Positions 53,573 through 62,898 of a stretch of 64,000 nt of DNA are shown one piece after another. Both the position numbers and the translations under genes were made by a program. The notes below the pieces were generated by a model. The model searched no databases. It saw only the letters and a list, made by a program, of their open reading frames with translations, and was not told the origin of the DNA. Within the stretch, counting starts at the first letter, position 1. Every line of letters starts with the position of its first letter. Origin of the DNA: Microbacterium sp. Au-Mic1 (GTDB taxonomy: Bacteria; Actinomycetota; Actinomycetes; Actinomycetales; Microbacteriaceae); assembly GCF_021341785.1 (NCBI RefSeq), contig NZ_JAJTTF010000005.1, positions 186,001 to 250,000 on the forward strand, in the 5' to 3' direction.

Positions 53573-54949
53573 TCAGCGGGCGAGCGTCTCCGCGAGCCCG
53601 ATGTACGTGGCCGGGGTCAGCGCGAGCAGGCGCTGCTTGGCGGCGTCGCCGATCTCCAGGCCCTGCACGAACTCGGCGAGGTCCGCGGCACCCACGCGGT
53701 GACCGCGGGTGAGCTCCTTGAGCAGCGCGTACGGATCCTGGATCGTGGAGCGGCCGGCGACGACCTCCGCGCGGATCACGGTCTGGATGGCCTCGGCGAG
53801 CACCTCCCAGTTGTGGTCGAGGTCCTCGAGCAGCACATCGCGGGAGAGCGAGATCTCGTTGAGGCCGCGGCGCAGGTTGTCCAGCGCGAGCAGCGAGTGC
53901 CCGAAGGCGACGCCGATGTTGCGCTGCGTGGTCGAGTCGGTGAGGTCGCGCTGCATGCGGCTGGTGACCAGGGTCTGCGACAGGGAGTTCAGCAGGCTGC
54001 CTGCCAGCTCCAGATTCGCCTCGGCGTTCTCGAAGCGGATCGGGTTGATCTTGTGCGGCATGGTCGAGGATCCGGTCGCGCCGGCGACGGGGATCTGCGC
54101 GAAGTAGCCGAGCGAGATGTAGGTCCAGATGTCGGTGGCGAGGTTGTGCAGGATCCCGCCCGCGTGACGGACGTGGTCGTACAGCTCGACCTGCCAGTCG
54201 TGCGACTCGATCTGGGTGGTGAGGATGTTGAAGTCGATGCCGAGGCCCTCGATGTACTCGCGGGCGATCATGGGCCAGTCGACGTCGGGCTCGGCGCTCA
54301 GGTGCGCCGACCAGGTGCCGGTCGCGCCGGAGAACTTGGCCAGGTACTCGGAGCCCTCGATCCGCTTCACCACGCGCTCCAGACGCCAGGCGAACACCGC
54401 CAGCTCCTTGCCCATGGTCGAGGGGGTGGCCGGCTGGCCGTGCGTGCGGGACAGCATCGCGGCGTCGGCGTGCTCGATCGCGAGCTCGCGGAGCTTGGCG
54501 ATCACGTCCTGCAGAGCGGGCAGCCACACCCGCTCGACCGCGCGCTTCACGGTGAGCGCGTAGGAGGCGGAGTTGATGTCCTCGCTCGTGCAGGCGAAGT
54601 GCGTGAGCTCGGCGATCGCGTCCAGCCCGAGTGCCGACAGGCGGTCGCGGACGAGGTACTCCACGGCCTTCACGTCGTGGCGGGTGACCGCCTCCTTCTC
54701 GGCGAGCCAGTCGATCTCGGCCTGGCCGAAGTCGCGGTAGAGGCCGCGCAGGCGCTCCTTGTCGGCGTCGGCCAGCGGGGCGGTGCCGAACAGCGCGCGG
54801 TCGGTCAGGGCGATCAGCCACTCCACCTCGACCTCGACGCGGGCGCGGTTGAGCCCCGCCTCGGAGAGGTAGTCGGCGAGCGGGGCGACCGCGGCGCGGT
54901 AGCGGCCGTCGAGCGGGCTGAGGGGCTGGACGGGAAGCGAGGCGGTCAC
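53573..54949 (-). CDS. purB: Adenylosuccinate lyase
   Basis: A 458-aa purine biosynthesis enzyme of the fumarase/aspartase superfamily. It cleaves SAICAR and adenylosuccinate, releasing fumarate. Conserved regions are THFACTSEDINSASYAL, the catalytic HGQPATPSTMGKEL with His, and the flexible signature loop GSSTMPHKINPIRFENAEANLELA with catalytic Ser. Length and ends fit the E. coli-type PurB. The start is GTG 54949, 5 nt after GGAGGA. An upstream extension lacks a ribosome binding site. It lies just after a phosphatase gene in the same direction. Confidence 0.95.
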   Translation of the reverse strand: MTASLPVQPLSPLDGRYRAAVAPLADYLSEAGLNRARVEVEVEWLIALTDRALFGTAPLADADKERLRGLYRDFGQAEIDWLAEKEAVTRHDVKAVEYLVRDRLSALGLDAIAELTHFACTSEDINSASYALTVKRAVERVWLPALQDVIAKLRELAIEHADAAMLSRTHGQPATPSTMGKELAVFAWRLERVVKRIEGSEYLAKFSGATGTWSAHLSAEPDVDWPMIAREYIEGLGIDFNILTTQIESHDWQVELYDHVRHAGGILHNLATDIWTYISLGYFAQIPVAGATGSSTMPHKINPIRFENAEANLELAGSLLNSLSQTLVTSRMQRDLTDSTTQRNIGVAFGHSLLALDNLRRGLNEISLSRDVLLEDLDHNWEVLAEAIQTVIRAEVVAGRSTIQDPYALLKELTRGHRVGAADLAEFVQGLEIGDAAKQRLLALTPATYIGLAETLAR

Positions 54950-54990
54950 GGGGGTCCTCCGGGAAGAGTCGTGGATCCGGGCCGCCGGTG

Positions 54991-55494
54991 TCACGGACGC
55001 GGCGGTCGGATGGCGGGTTCGAGCTGGCCGAAGAGGCCGTGGCTCGCTCTCTCGATCATACCGAGCACCTCGTCGAACACCCGGGCGTCGGCGTAGTAGG
55101 GATCCGGTACGTCCAGCACGGTCGGATTGTGCTCGAACGAGAGCAGCAGGGTCACCTTGCCCTCCTCCGACTCGTCGCGCGCCCACTGCTTCAGGATCCG
55201 CTCATGCGTGCGGTCCAGGGCGACGACGAGATCGTTCTCGGCGAACGAGTCGTAGGTGAACTGGCGAGCGCGATGCTTCGATCCGTCGTAGCCGCGGCGG
55301 GCCAGGGATTCGATCGTGCGACTGTCGGCCTGCTCGCCCACGTGCCAGTCGCCGGTTCCGGCGCTCGTCGACACGATCCGGTCGCCGAGTCCCTGCTTCG
55401 CCGCGATGTCGCGGAACACGACCTCCGCCATGGGGGACCGGCAGATATTGCCCGTGCACACGAAGATCACGCGGAACGGGTCCGACTCGGTCAT
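54991..55494 (-). CDS. Low-molecular-weight protein tyrosine phosphatase
   Basis: A 167-aa phosphatase. The P-loop C(X)5R(S/T) is VCTGNICRSPMAE (Cys13, Arg19). The acid/base aspartate is in VPDPYY (DPYY loop), all as in the LMW-PTP family. It removes phosphate from protein tyrosines and may act in capsule/exopolysaccharide control or as an arsenate-reductase-like protein. The start at 55494 gives the family length; an upstream ATG adds only six residues. The next gene downstream is purB, 41 bp away, so cotranscription is possible. Confidence 0.92.
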   Translation of the reverse strand: MTESDPFRVIFVCTGNICRSPMAEVVFRDIAAKQGLGDRIVSTSAGTGDWHVGEQADSRTIESLARRGYDGSKHRARQFTYDSFAENDLVVALDRTHERILKQWARDESEEGKVTLLLSFEHNPTVLDVPDPYYADARVFDEVLGMIERASHGLFGQLEPAIRPPRP

Positions 55495-55680
55495 GGCTCC
55501 ATTGTGCCGCACCGCGTCGCGCGGCGGAGAGGCCGGGCGGCGCAGGGGCGCTGCATCACGGCCGGCGGAGCAGCGCGGCCGAGCAAGGGTCGTCCTCCAC
55601 AGTGCCGGATATACGCGGGATCTGCACGGGTCGCGCGAAACCCGCCCCGCAGGCGGTGCGCGCCCGGCAGGGTCGGCGTC

Positions 55681-55926
55681 ATGTTCGCCATCGCTCCCAC
55701 GACCGCCGAAGGATCCTGGATGCTCGCCGAGGCGCTGCTGCGCTGCGATCGCGCGCGTGAGCGGCTCGACCGCGCTCTCGCCGACCTGCGCGCTCTCCCG
55801 GTCGACTGCGCGTGGCGGGCGCGTGCGGTCGAGCTGATGCTCGAGCGATGCGCCGCACAGCAGGGCGAGCTGGTCGGCGCGCTCGACCAGCTGGTGACGG
55901 TCGAGTCCGCGCTGAGGGTGGGGTGA
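55681..55926 (+). CDS. Small helical protein, partner of an alpha/beta hydrolase
   Basis: An 81-aa all-helical protein (WMLAEALLRCDRARERLDRALADLRALP, then CAWRARAVELMLERCAAQQGELVGALDQLVTVESAL), two amphipathic helices joined around a Trp. Size, helical hairpin and central Trp recall WXG100/ESX-type small proteins, but there is no WxG motif, so this is only an analogy. The stop overlaps the hydrolase start (GTGA), implying a functional pair. No clear Shine-Dalgarno sequence is visible. Confidence 0.6.
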   Translation: MFAIAPTTAEGSWMLAEALLRCDRARERLDRALADLRALPVDCAWRARAVELMLERCAAQQGELVGALDQLVTVESALRVG

Positions 55927-57428
55927 CGCTCGTGGGAAGCGAGGTGGAGATCACGCACGGCGGGATCGTCGCCGTGGACCCGGACGACTTGCGTGCCATG
56001 GCGGGCCGCATCCGCGCCGATGCCGCCGCCGTGCAGGTCGCCAGGGAGGAGCTGCTCGAGATCCCGGCGATCCTGCAGTCCTCGTCCCTGCCGCCGGGAT
56101 CGCGGTACGTCGCGACCACGCCGGTGTGGACGGTGGCGAACCGGCTGGATGAGGTCGGGGAGGTGCTGGACGAGATCGCGAGCGGCACCGCCACGATGGC
56201 CGACATCTTCGAGATCGCGGAGCTCCGTGCTCAGCGCGAGATGTCCGGCGTGACGGATCCCGAGCTCGTGAAGCGATCGCTGCATCGGATCGAGGCGATC
56301 CTCGGGCGGAATCCGCGCCTGGGGGAGATGCAGCGCGAGCTGCTGAAGACCTGGGCCGCGGGTGCGTATGAGGGCTTCACGCCAGTGCCGGGTGCCCCGC
56401 TCTCCGAGGCCAGCGGGGCGGCGTGGGACATCGCGTCCACGCTGACCCCGGCCCTGCGCCTCGCCCTGCTGAACGCGGGAGTGGGCGAGGGCGAGATCGC
56501 CCAGGGGGCGTTGCTTCTGCTGATGCTGGTGGCGCCGAGGTTCGGACAGACATCACGCTCACCGCTGACCCCGACGCCCGGGGTCGTGGTGGTCGACGGG
56601 GCGTCCGGCCCGGGCGCGCCGGGGAGAGGCGCCGTGGATCCTCGCCCGGGCGACCTGCTGCTCAGCCGCACGCGCACCCCCGGATCGGTATCGAGCGGTT
56701 CCGGGACGGCCGGGGCGACCTCGGGTGCGCTCCCGGTTCCGTCGGCGCCGGCCACCCTGAGCGATGCCGTCGCCCGCATTCCGTACGGCCAGGCGCCCCA
56801 GGTGCGCGTCGAGAGGTACACGCTCGCCGACGGCTCCCCGCGGTTCGTCGCGTATGTCGACGGCACCCGCCCCGGACAGCCCGCCTCGGAGCCGTGGGAC
56901 ATGGACTCGAACGTCCAGGCGTACGTCGAGCGGAAGGAATCGGACTCCTACAAGGCGACGGTCGCGGCGCTGCGCGCTGCGGGTGCCGACGAGACGACGC
57001 CGGTCGATCTCGTCGGATACTCGCAGGGCGGCATGAACGTCGATCTCGTGGCGCAGTCCGGGAACTTCGATGTGCAGGGCGTCTACACGGTCGGATCGCC
57101 GACGGAGCCCGCACTGCCCGCGGAGGTGGGCCACGTCGCGGTCCGTCACACCGACGATCCGGTCGCCGGGCTCGCGGGGGGCGGTCGGCCCGACGGACTG
57201 GGGTCGTCGCAGGGGCTGGTCATCACACGCACCGCCGCGCCGGGCCACGGGATCGACGCGACCATGCCGGCGCATCAGCTCTCCGAATACCAGGAGACGG
57301 TGCGCCTGGCCGAGCAGTCGGGGGATCCGCGGATGGGCGGGGTCCGCGCGCACTTCTCCGTCTACGAGGGCGCGGCGCTGACGGAGTCCACCGACTTCAC
57401 GGCGACGCGCATCCCCGGATCGGAATGA
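55923..57428 (+). CDS. Alpha/beta-hydrolase domain protein with helical N-terminus
   Basis: A 501-aa protein. Residues 1-105 are helical (DPDDLRAMAGRIRADAAAVQVAREELLEI; ANRLDEVGEVLDEIASGTATMADIF), in the style of WXG100-like or toxin N-domains. Residues about 110-205 are another helical part, then a Gly/Pro-rich linker (about 225-285). The C-terminal hydrolase carries nucleophile Ser367 in VDLVGYSQGGMNVDL, a candidate Asp in RHTDDPVAG and a candidate His near HFSVYEG. The GxSxG form is like cutinase/PE-PPE esterases. No signal peptide is present. Secretion by a type VII-like route is speculative. Confidence 0.7.
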   Translation: MTLVGSEVEITHGGIVAVDPDDLRAMAGRIRADAAAVQVAREELLEIPAILQSSSLPPGSRYVATTPVWTVANRLDEVGEVLDEIASGTATMADIFEIAELRAQREMSGVTDPELVKRSLHRIEAILGRNPRLGEMQRELLKTWAAGAYEGFTPVPGAPLSEASGAAWDIASTLTPALRLALLNAGVGEGEIAQGALLLLMLVAPRFGQTSRSPLTPTPGVVVVDGASGPGAPGRGAVDPRPGDLLLSRTRTPGSVSSGSGTAGATSGALPVPSAPATLSDAVARIPYGQAPQVRVERYTLADGSPRFVAYVDGTRPGQPASEPWDMDSNVQAYVERKESDSYKATVAALRAAGADETTPVDLVGYSQGGMNVDLVAQSGNFDVQGVYTVGSPTEPALPAEVGHVAVRHTDDPVAGLAGGGRPDGLGSSQGLVITRTAAPGHGIDATMPAHQLSEYQETVRLAEQSGDPRMGGVRAHFSVYEGAALTESTDFTATRIPGSE

Positions 57429-57473
57429 ATCCGCGTGGGTGTCGCAGCGAGCGACGGAGCGTCGGACGACGGG

Positions 57474-57878
57474 TCAGCGGTCGCGATCGCGCTGGCGCTG
57501 CGGGCGCAGGATCGCGTTGAAGACCGCGTTGATGATGGCGATGAGCAGGGCCGCGACGATCGTCCAGCCGAAGCCGCCGAGCGTCAGACCCCAGCCCCAG
57601 AAGCCCGTGATCCATGCCGTGAGCCAGAGCAGGAACCCGTTGATCACGAGCGAGATCAGCCCGAGGGTCAGGATGTACAGCGGGATTGCCACGATCTTGA
57701 CCACGGTGCCGACGATCGTGTTCACGATCGCGAACACGGCGCCGATCGCGAGCAGTGTGACCAGCAGGGGGACCATCCCGCCCGGCGGGTAGGGGGTGAC
57801 CGTGACCTCCAGGATGGCGATCAGGCTCACGACCCAGATGGCGAAGGCGTTCACGACGACGCGGATGAGAAACCTCAT
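57474..57878 (-). CDS. Phage holin family 4-like membrane protein
   Basis: A 134-aa protein with four transmembrane helices (VVVNAFAIWVVSLIAILEVTV; VPLLVTLLAIGAVFAIVNTIVG; ILTLGLISLVINGFLLWLTAWITGFW; FGWTIVAALLIAIINAVFNAIL). The central 'PLYILTLGLISLVINGFLLWL' is the hallmark of family 4 mycobacteriophage-type holin homologues (PF04020), common on bacterial chromosomes with unknown cellular role. It is not evidence of a prophage here. The start at 57878 is the only one giving the family length; the upstream extension is antisense to the aminotransferase gene. Confidence 0.8.
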   Translation of the reverse strand: MRFLIRVVVNAFAIWVVSLIAILEVTVTPYPPGGMVPLLVTLLAIGAVFAIVNTIVGTVVKIVAIPLYILTLGLISLVINGFLLWLTAWITGFWGWGLTLGGFGWTIVAALLIAIINAVFNAILRPQRQRDRDR

Positions 57879-58025
57879 GTCGCCGATTCTCGCATCCGAA
57901 CCCGGGATCCGCCCGGGGCATGATCGGATCCGGATCCTGCCGGTCGCCGAGCCCGTCGGGAGGCCGTGAGCGCGCGCAGTCCCGCCGGACGTCTTCGCGC
58001 CTCCACGCCGGGAAGACGCCGGATC

Positions 58026-58031
58026 TAGACT
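58026..58031 (+). promoter_or_regulatory. -10 hexamer TAGACT of the aminotransferase
   Basis: TAGACT, 6 nt, then GTG at 58038; leaderless start predicted. Confidence 0.5.
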
Positions 58032-58037
58032 CGACGC

Positions 58038-59108
58038 GTGAGCGATGAGATCCTGCCCCGCATCCGTGAAGAGATCGCGGCCCTTCCGCCGTACCGCCAG
58101 GGCAAGCAGGCGGGCGCCGACGCGTTCAAGCTCTCCAGCAACGAGAACCCCTTCGAGCCACTGCCCTCGGTGCTCGCCGCCCTCTCCGATGCGACGCCGA
58201 TGAACCGCTATCCCGACGCGACCGCGGGCGCGCTGCGCGCGCGTCTCGGCGAGCGTTACGGCGTCGCGCCCGATGCCGTGCACGTGGCCTCGGGCAGCGT
58301 CGCGATCCTGTACCAGCTCGTGCTGGCCGCGGCGACCGTGGGCGACGAGGTCGTCTACGCGTGGCGGTCCTTCGAGGCGTATCCCGGGCTGCCGCTGGTG
58401 GCCGGGGCGACCGGGGTGCAGGTGCCGCTCACGGCCGATGCCCGCCACGACCTCGACGCCATGGCCGCTGCGATCACGGAGCGCACCCGCGTGGTGATCG
58501 TGTGCACGCCGAACAACCCCACCGGTCCGATCGTGACCAGCGAGGAGTTCGCGGCGTTCGTGGCGAAGGTGCCGCAGGACGTGCTGATCGTGCTCGACGA
58601 GGCCTACGCCGAGTTCGTCACCGCGCCCGACGCCGTCGACGGCCTGGCCGAGCGCATCTTCGAGGCCCACCCGAACGTCGTCGTGCTGCGCACCTTCTCC
58701 AAGGCGTACGGGCTCGCAGGCCTCCGTGTCGGCTACGCCATCGGGCACCCGCGCGTGCTGGACGCGGCCCGCACGACCGCGATCCCGCTGTCGGTCACCG
58801 CCGCCGCCGAGCGCGCCGCGATCGCGAGCCTCGACGCCGAGGACGAGCTGCGCGCTCGGGTCGCGGTGATCGTCGAGCGTCGCGCCGAGCTCGTCGATGG
58901 CCTGCGTGCGCAGGGCTGGGACGTGCCGGACGCCCAGGGCAACTTCGTCTGGCTGCCCACCGGCGAGGCGACGGCAGACGTCGCCGCGGCGTTCGAGGAG
59001 GCGGGCCTGATCGTGCGCGCGTTCCCGGGCGACGGGATCCGCATCTCGGTCGGCGAGGCCGAGTCGCTGCCGCGTGTGCTCGCCGTGGCCGCCGCCCAGC
59101 GCGCCTGA
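58038..59108 (+). CDS. Histidinol-phosphate/aromatic aminotransferase
   Basis: A 356-aa class I/II PLP aminotransferase of the HisC/Pat group. Typical features are [20 protein letters not shown], the [21 protein letters not shown] pattern, [25 protein letters not shown], and PLP lysine in [19 protein letters not shown]. The isolated location, away from his genes, favours a phenylalanine/aromatic aminotransferase (Pat) role, but this is not certain. The GTG start is leaderless. It lies 240 bp upstream of the 2-oxoacid dehydrogenase operon. Confidence 0.88.
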   Translation: MSDEILPRIREEIAALPPYRQGKQAGADAFKLSSNENPFEPLPSVLAALSDATPMNRYPDATAGALRARLGERYGVAPDAVHVASGSVAILYQLVLAAATVGDEVVYAWRSFEAYPGLPLVAGATGVQVPLTADARHDLDAMAAAITERTRVVIVCTPNNPTGPIVTSEEFAAFVAKVPQDVLIVLDEAYAEFVTAPDAVDGLAERIFEAHPNVVVLRTFSKAYGLAGLRVGYAIGHPRVLDAARTTAIPLSVTAAAERAAIASLDAEDELRARVAVIVERRAELVDGLRAQGWDVPDAQGNFVWLPTGEATADVAAAFEEAGLIVRAFPGDGIRISVGEAESLPRVLAVAAAQRA

Positions 59109-59195
59109 TCCGGCTACCGGGCCCGGGCCCGGTGCGCGGATATGCGGTAGGCCCGAACCGGGTGCCTGACAGCGCGGCGATCGATGCAAGGCCTT

Positions 59196-59234
59196 CCACG
59201 TAAAAAGCTAGGGGGACCTGGCATTAATACGTGG
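59196..59234. promoter_or_regulatory. Inverted repeat CCACGTA-N25-TACGTGG
   Basis: A perfect 7-bp inverted repeat around an unusually AT-rich centre in the 241-bp gap between the aminotransferase and the 2-oxoacid dehydrogenase operon. A regulator site or the base of a stem is possible. The rest of the gap shows nothing I can assign. Confidence 0.35.
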
Positions 59235-59336
59235 GACACCTGGATATCCGCGGGCCCGCATGCGTCCGTGGGGATCGTCACACAGGCCTCGGGATCGTTT
59301 GTGCGCACCCTCCACTGCGAAGCCGGAAAGCTCGGT

Positions 59337-59342
59337 TACCGT
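59337..59342 (+). promoter_or_regulatory. -10 hexamer TACCGT of the E1 alpha gene
   Basis: TACCGT, 7 nt, then GTG at 59350, suggesting a leaderless operon transcript and fixing the start downstream of an earlier ATG at 59260. Confidence 0.45.
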
Positions 59343-59349
59343 AGACAAG

Positions 59350-60477
59350 GTGACTGACGCCGATATCCCCACCGTCCGCGTCCTCGATGCCGACGGCCGC
59401 TTCGCTCCGAACCCTGCCGCGGAGGAGTATCTGCCCCTCATCGAGGCCCTGCCCGACGGCGAGCTCGAGCAGTTCTACCGGGACATGGTCGCGATCCGCG
59501 CGATCGACACCCAGGCCACGAACCTGCAGCGCCAGGGCCAGCTCGCCCTGTGGCCGCCGAGCCGGGGGCAGGAGGCCGCCCAGGTCGGATCCGCCCGCGC
59601 CGCCCGCCCGCAGGACACGATCTTCCCCTCCTACCGCGAGCACGCCGTCACCCGCATCCGCGGCGTGGATCCGGTCGACATCATCAAGCTCATGCGCGGC
59701 ACCTCGAACGGCGGCTGGGACCCGACGGATCCGCGCAACGGCAACACCCGCATCTACACGCTCGTGCTCGGCTCGCAGACCCTGCACGCGACGGGCCTCG
59801 CGATGGGGCTCGTCTTCGACGGCAAGTGCGGATCCGGTGACGTCGATCGCGACCAGGCCGTCATGGTCTACTACGGCGACGGCGCGTCCAGCCAGGGCGA
59901 CGTGCACGAGGCGATGGTCTTCGCGGCGAGTTACCAGACCCCCGAGGTGTTCTTCCTGCAGAACAACCACTGGGCGATCTCGGTCCCCGTCACGACCCAG
60001 TCCCGGGTGCCGCTCGTGCAGCGCGGCACCGGCTACGGCATCGAGTCGGTCCGTGTCGACGGCAACGACGTGCTCGCGAGCTGGGCCGTCACCCGCCGCG
60101 CACTCGACGAGGCCCGCACGGGCCAGGGCCCTCGAGCGATCGAGGCCGTCACGTACCGCATGGGCGCGCACACCACGAGCGACGACCCCACGAAGTACCG
60201 CGGCAGTGACGAGGAGCAGGAGTGGGCGCTGCGCGACCCGATCGCCCGCCTGCGCGCCTACCTGGAGCATCGGGGAGCCGCCGGATCCTTCTTCGCCGAC
60301 GTCGAGTCCGAGGCGGCGGACGCCGCCGAGGACCTGCGCGTGCGCACCCTCGAGCTCGGCGCGCCGACGGCCGAGGCGATCTTCGACAACGTGTACAGCG
60401 ACCCGCACCCGCTCATGGCGGAGCAGAAGGCGTGGCAGGCGCAGTACGAGGCCTCGTTCCAGGAGGACAACCGATGA
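59350..60477 (+). CDS. 2-oxoacid dehydrogenase E1 component, alpha subunit
   Basis: A 375-aa thiamine-diphosphate enzyme subunit. The ThDP-binding motif is GDGASSQGDVHEAMVFAASYQTPEVFFLQNN (GDG...NN). The phosphorylation-loop analogue is YRMGAHTTSDDPTKYR. GQEAAQVGSARAARPQDTIFPSYREHA is typical of heterotetrameric E1. With the next two genes it forms a branched-chain 2-oxoacid (or pyruvate) dehydrogenase complex. Branched-chain use is favoured by the operon's E1alpha-E1beta-E2 layout but is not proven. The stop overlaps E1 beta (ATGA). Confidence 0.9.
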   Translation: MTDADIPTVRVLDADGRFAPNPAAEEYLPLIEALPDGELEQFYRDMVAIRAIDTQATNLQRQGQLALWPPSRGQEAAQVGSARAARPQDTIFPSYREHAVTRIRGVDPVDIIKLMRGTSNGGWDPTDPRNGNTRIYTLVLGSQTLHATGLAMGLVFDGKCGSGDVDRDQAVMVYYGDGASSQGDVHEAMVFAASYQTPEVFFLQNNHWAISVPVTTQSRVPLVQRGTGYGIESVRVDGNDVLASWAVTRRALDEARTGQGPRAIEAVTYRMGAHTTSDDPTKYRGSDEEQEWALRDPIARLRAYLEHRGAAGSFFADVESEAADAAEDLRVRTLELGAPTAEAIFDNVYSDPHPLMAEQKAWQAQYEASFQEDNR

Positions 60478-61475
60478 GCACCGTCACGACGACCGCAGGC
60501 ATCGAGACGATGCCCTTCAGCAAGGCCTTGAACGCGGGTCTGCGCAAGGCCATGGAGGACGACCCGCGCGTGCTCCTCATGGGCGAGGACATCGGTGCGC
60601 TCGGCGGCGTGTTCCGCGTGACCGAGCACCTGCAGCGCGACTTCGGCCCGCAGCGGGTGCTGGACACCCCGCTCGCCGAGTCGGGCATCGTCGGCACCGC
60701 GATCGGCCTCGCCATGGGCGGGTTCCGACCCGTCATCGAGATCCAGTTCGACGGCTTCGTCTTCCCCGCCTTCGACCAGATCACCACGCAGCTCGCGAAG
60801 ATCACGGCCCGGCACGAGGGCAGGGTCTCGATGCCGATCGTGATCCGGATCCCCTACGGCGGGCACATCGGCGCGGTCGAGCATCACCAGGAGAGCCCGG
60901 AGACCTACTTCGCGCACACCCCGGGCCTGCGCGTGGTCTCGCCGTCCACCCCGAACGACGCGTACTGGATGATCCAGGAGGCGATCGCGTCGAACGATCC
61001 CGTGATCTTCCTCGAGCCGAAGAGCCGGTACTGGCCCAAGGGTGAGGTCGACCTGTCCGCCCCGGCCTTGCCGCTGCACGCGTCGCGGGTCGTGCGTCGT
61101 GGATCCGATGTGACCCTGGTCGGGCACGGTGCCATGGTGTCGACGCTGCTGCAGGCTGCGGCGCTCGCCGAGGCCGAGGGCACGAGCTGCGAGGTCGTCG
61201 ACCTGCGTTCGCTGTCGCCGGTGGACTACGGCCCCATCCTCGACTCGGTGCGCTCCACCGGCCGCATGGTCTACGCGCAGGAGGCGCCCGGCTTCGTGAG
61301 CCTCGGCAGCGAGATCGCCGCGACCGTCATGGAGCGCGCGTTCTACGCCCTCGAGGCGCCGGTGCTGCGGGTGTCGGGCTACGACACCCCGTTCCCGCCC
61401 GCGAAGCTCGAGAGCACCTACCTGCCGGATCCGGACCGGATCCTCGAGGCCGTCGACCGGTCTCTCGCGTACTGA
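60474..61475 (+). CDS. 2-oxoacid dehydrogenase E1 component, beta subunit
   Basis: A 333-aa transketolase-type subunit. Conserved elements are VLLMGEDIGALGGVFRVTEHLQRDFG, TPLAESGIVGTAIGLAMGGFRPVIEIQFDGFVFPAFDQI, PYGGHIGAVEHHQESPETYFAHTPGLRVVSPSTP and a C-terminal domain with RVSGYDTPFPPAKLE. It binds ThDP jointly with E1 alpha and has the catalytic His pair (EHHQES). Coupled translation with the alpha subunit. The E2 gene follows after 39 bp. Confidence 0.92.
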   Translation: MSTVTTTAGIETMPFSKALNAGLRKAMEDDPRVLLMGEDIGALGGVFRVTEHLQRDFGPQRVLDTPLAESGIVGTAIGLAMGGFRPVIEIQFDGFVFPAFDQITTQLAKITARHEGRVSMPIVIRIPYGGHIGAVEHHQESPETYFAHTPGLRVVSPSTPNDAYWMIQEAIASNDPVIFLEPKSRYWPKGEVDLSAPALPLHASRVVRRGSDVTLVGHGAMVSTLLQAAALAEAEGTSCEVVDLRSLSPVDYGPILDSVRSTGRMVYAQEAPGFVSLGSEIAATVMERAFYALEAPVLRVSGYDTPFPPAKLESTYLPDPDRILEAVDRSLAY

Positions 61476-61514
61476 TTCGCGCTTCCACCCCCGATCGGTG
61501 AAAGGATCCCGACC

Positions 61515-62858
61515 ATGAGCACCCAGACCTTCACCCTCCCGGACGTCGGCGAGGGCCTGACCGAGGCCGAGATCGTCACGTGGCGGGTCGCGCCGGGCGA
61601 CGCCGTGGCGGTCAACGACGTGATCTGCGAGATCGAGACCGCCAAGTCGCTCGTCGAGCTGCCCTCGCCGCATGCCGGCACGGTCGGCGAGCTGCTCGTG
61701 CCCGAGGGCAAGACGGTCGACGTCGGCACTCCGATCATCACCTTCGTGACGTCGGCAGCCGAGCCGGCGGCCCCGGCTGCGGTACCTGCGGCTCCCGCCG
61801 TCGAGGAGGGATCCGGATCCGTGCTCGTCGGCTACGGTTCCGGTGCGGAGGCGACCTCGCGCCGCCGTCGCCCCGCCGAGCGACCGGTGCGTTCGAGCGT
61901 CGGCGTGATCGCGAAGCCTCCGATCCGCAAGCTCGCGCGCGATCTCGGCGTCGACCTCACCCAGGTCGCGCCCTCGGGCGGCGACGGCGAGGTCACCCGC
62001 GACGACGTCATGAAGCACGCCGAGCAGGCCAGCGTGTTCCGCAACATTCAGACCCCGGAGTGGGGCGACGTGCGCGAGGAGACCGTGCCTGCGCCGCAGC
62101 CGGCACCGGTGGGCCTTGCCCGCGGCATCTCGCCCGCGCGCGCCGGCGCCGACGAGAGCCGCACCGAGTCGATCCCGGTCAAGGGCGTGCGCAAGGCGAC
62201 CTCCTCGGCGATGGTGCAGAGCGCCTACTCCGCCCCGCATGTGACCGTGTGGAAGGAGGTCGACGCGACCCGCACCATGGAGCTCGTCAAGCGCCTCAAG
62301 GCCTCGCCCGACTTCGCCGACATCAAGGTGTCGCCGCTGCTCATCGTCGCCCGCGCCGTGATCTGGGCCGTGCGCCGCACCCCCATGGTCAACGCCGCGT
62401 GGATCGACACCGCCGACGGCGCCGAGATCGCCGTCCGTCACTACGTGAACCTCGGCATCGCCGCGGCCACCCCGCGGGGCCTCCTCGTGCCGAACATCAA
62501 GGACGCGCAGGAGATGGGCATGAAGGATCTCGCCCGTGCCCTGAACCGGCTCACCACGACCGCGCGCGAGGGCAAGTCCACGCCCGCCGACCAGCAGGGC
62601 GGCACCATCACGATCACCAACATCGGCGTGTTCGGGATGGACGCGGGCACCCCGATCATCAACCCCGGCGAGGCCGGCATCGTGGCCATGGGCACGATCA
62701 GCCAGAAGCCGTGGGTCGTCGACGGCGAGGTGCGCCCGCGCTGGGTGACGACCGTGGCCGGATCCTTCGACCACCGCGTCGTGGACGGCGACGGCATGAG
62801 CCGCTTCATCGCCGACGTCGCCGCCGTGCTCGAGGAGCCCGCGCTGCTCGTCGACTGA
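61515..62858 (+). CDS. 2-oxoacid dehydrogenase E2 (dihydrolipoyl acyltransferase)
   Basis: A 447-aa acyltransferase core protein. The N-terminal lipoyl domain (1-80) has the lipoylated Lys in [13 protein letters not shown]. An Ala/Pro linker follows, then an E1/E3-binding domain at about 130-170 ([33 protein letters not shown]), and the catalytic domain with active-site [15 protein letters not shown]. Only one lipoyl domain is present, as in BkdC-type E2s. AAGGA precedes the start. No E3 (dihydrolipoamide dehydrogenase) gene follows; E3 must come from elsewhere. Confidence 0.92.
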   Translation: MSTQTFTLPDVGEGLTEAEIVTWRVAPGDAVAVNDVICEIETAKSLVELPSPHAGTVGELLVPEGKTVDVGTPIITFVTSAAEPAAPAAVPAAPAVEEGSGSVLVGYGSGAEATSRRRRPAERPVRSSVGVIAKPPIRKLARDLGVDLTQVAPSGGDGEVTRDDVMKHAEQASVFRNIQTPEWGDVREETVPAPQPAPVGLARGISPARAGADESRTESIPVKGVRKATSSAMVQSAYSAPHVTVWKEVDATRTMELVKRLKASPDFADIKVSPLLIVARAVIWAVRRTPMVNAAWIDTADGAEIAVRHYVNLGIAAATPRGLLVPNIKDAQEMGMKDLARALNRLTTTAREGKSTPADQQGGTITITNIGVFGMDAGTPIINPGEAGIVAMGTISQKPWVVDGEVRPRWVTTVAGSFDHRVVDGDGMSRFIADVAAVLEEPALLVD

Positions 62859-62898
62859 GACCGGATCCGGCCTCTTCGGGTTGTCCCCGAACGGGGTC

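Noticed and set aside
57474..57878. Prophage remnant suggested by the holin-like protein
   Set aside because: No other phage genes, integrase or attachment sites are nearby, and family 4 holin homologues are common chromosomal genes.
60258..62774. Long minus-strand frame across the 2-oxoacid dehydrogenase genes
   Set aside because: Antisense of clearly assigned E1beta and E2 genes; low-complexity Arg/Gly/Asp composition.
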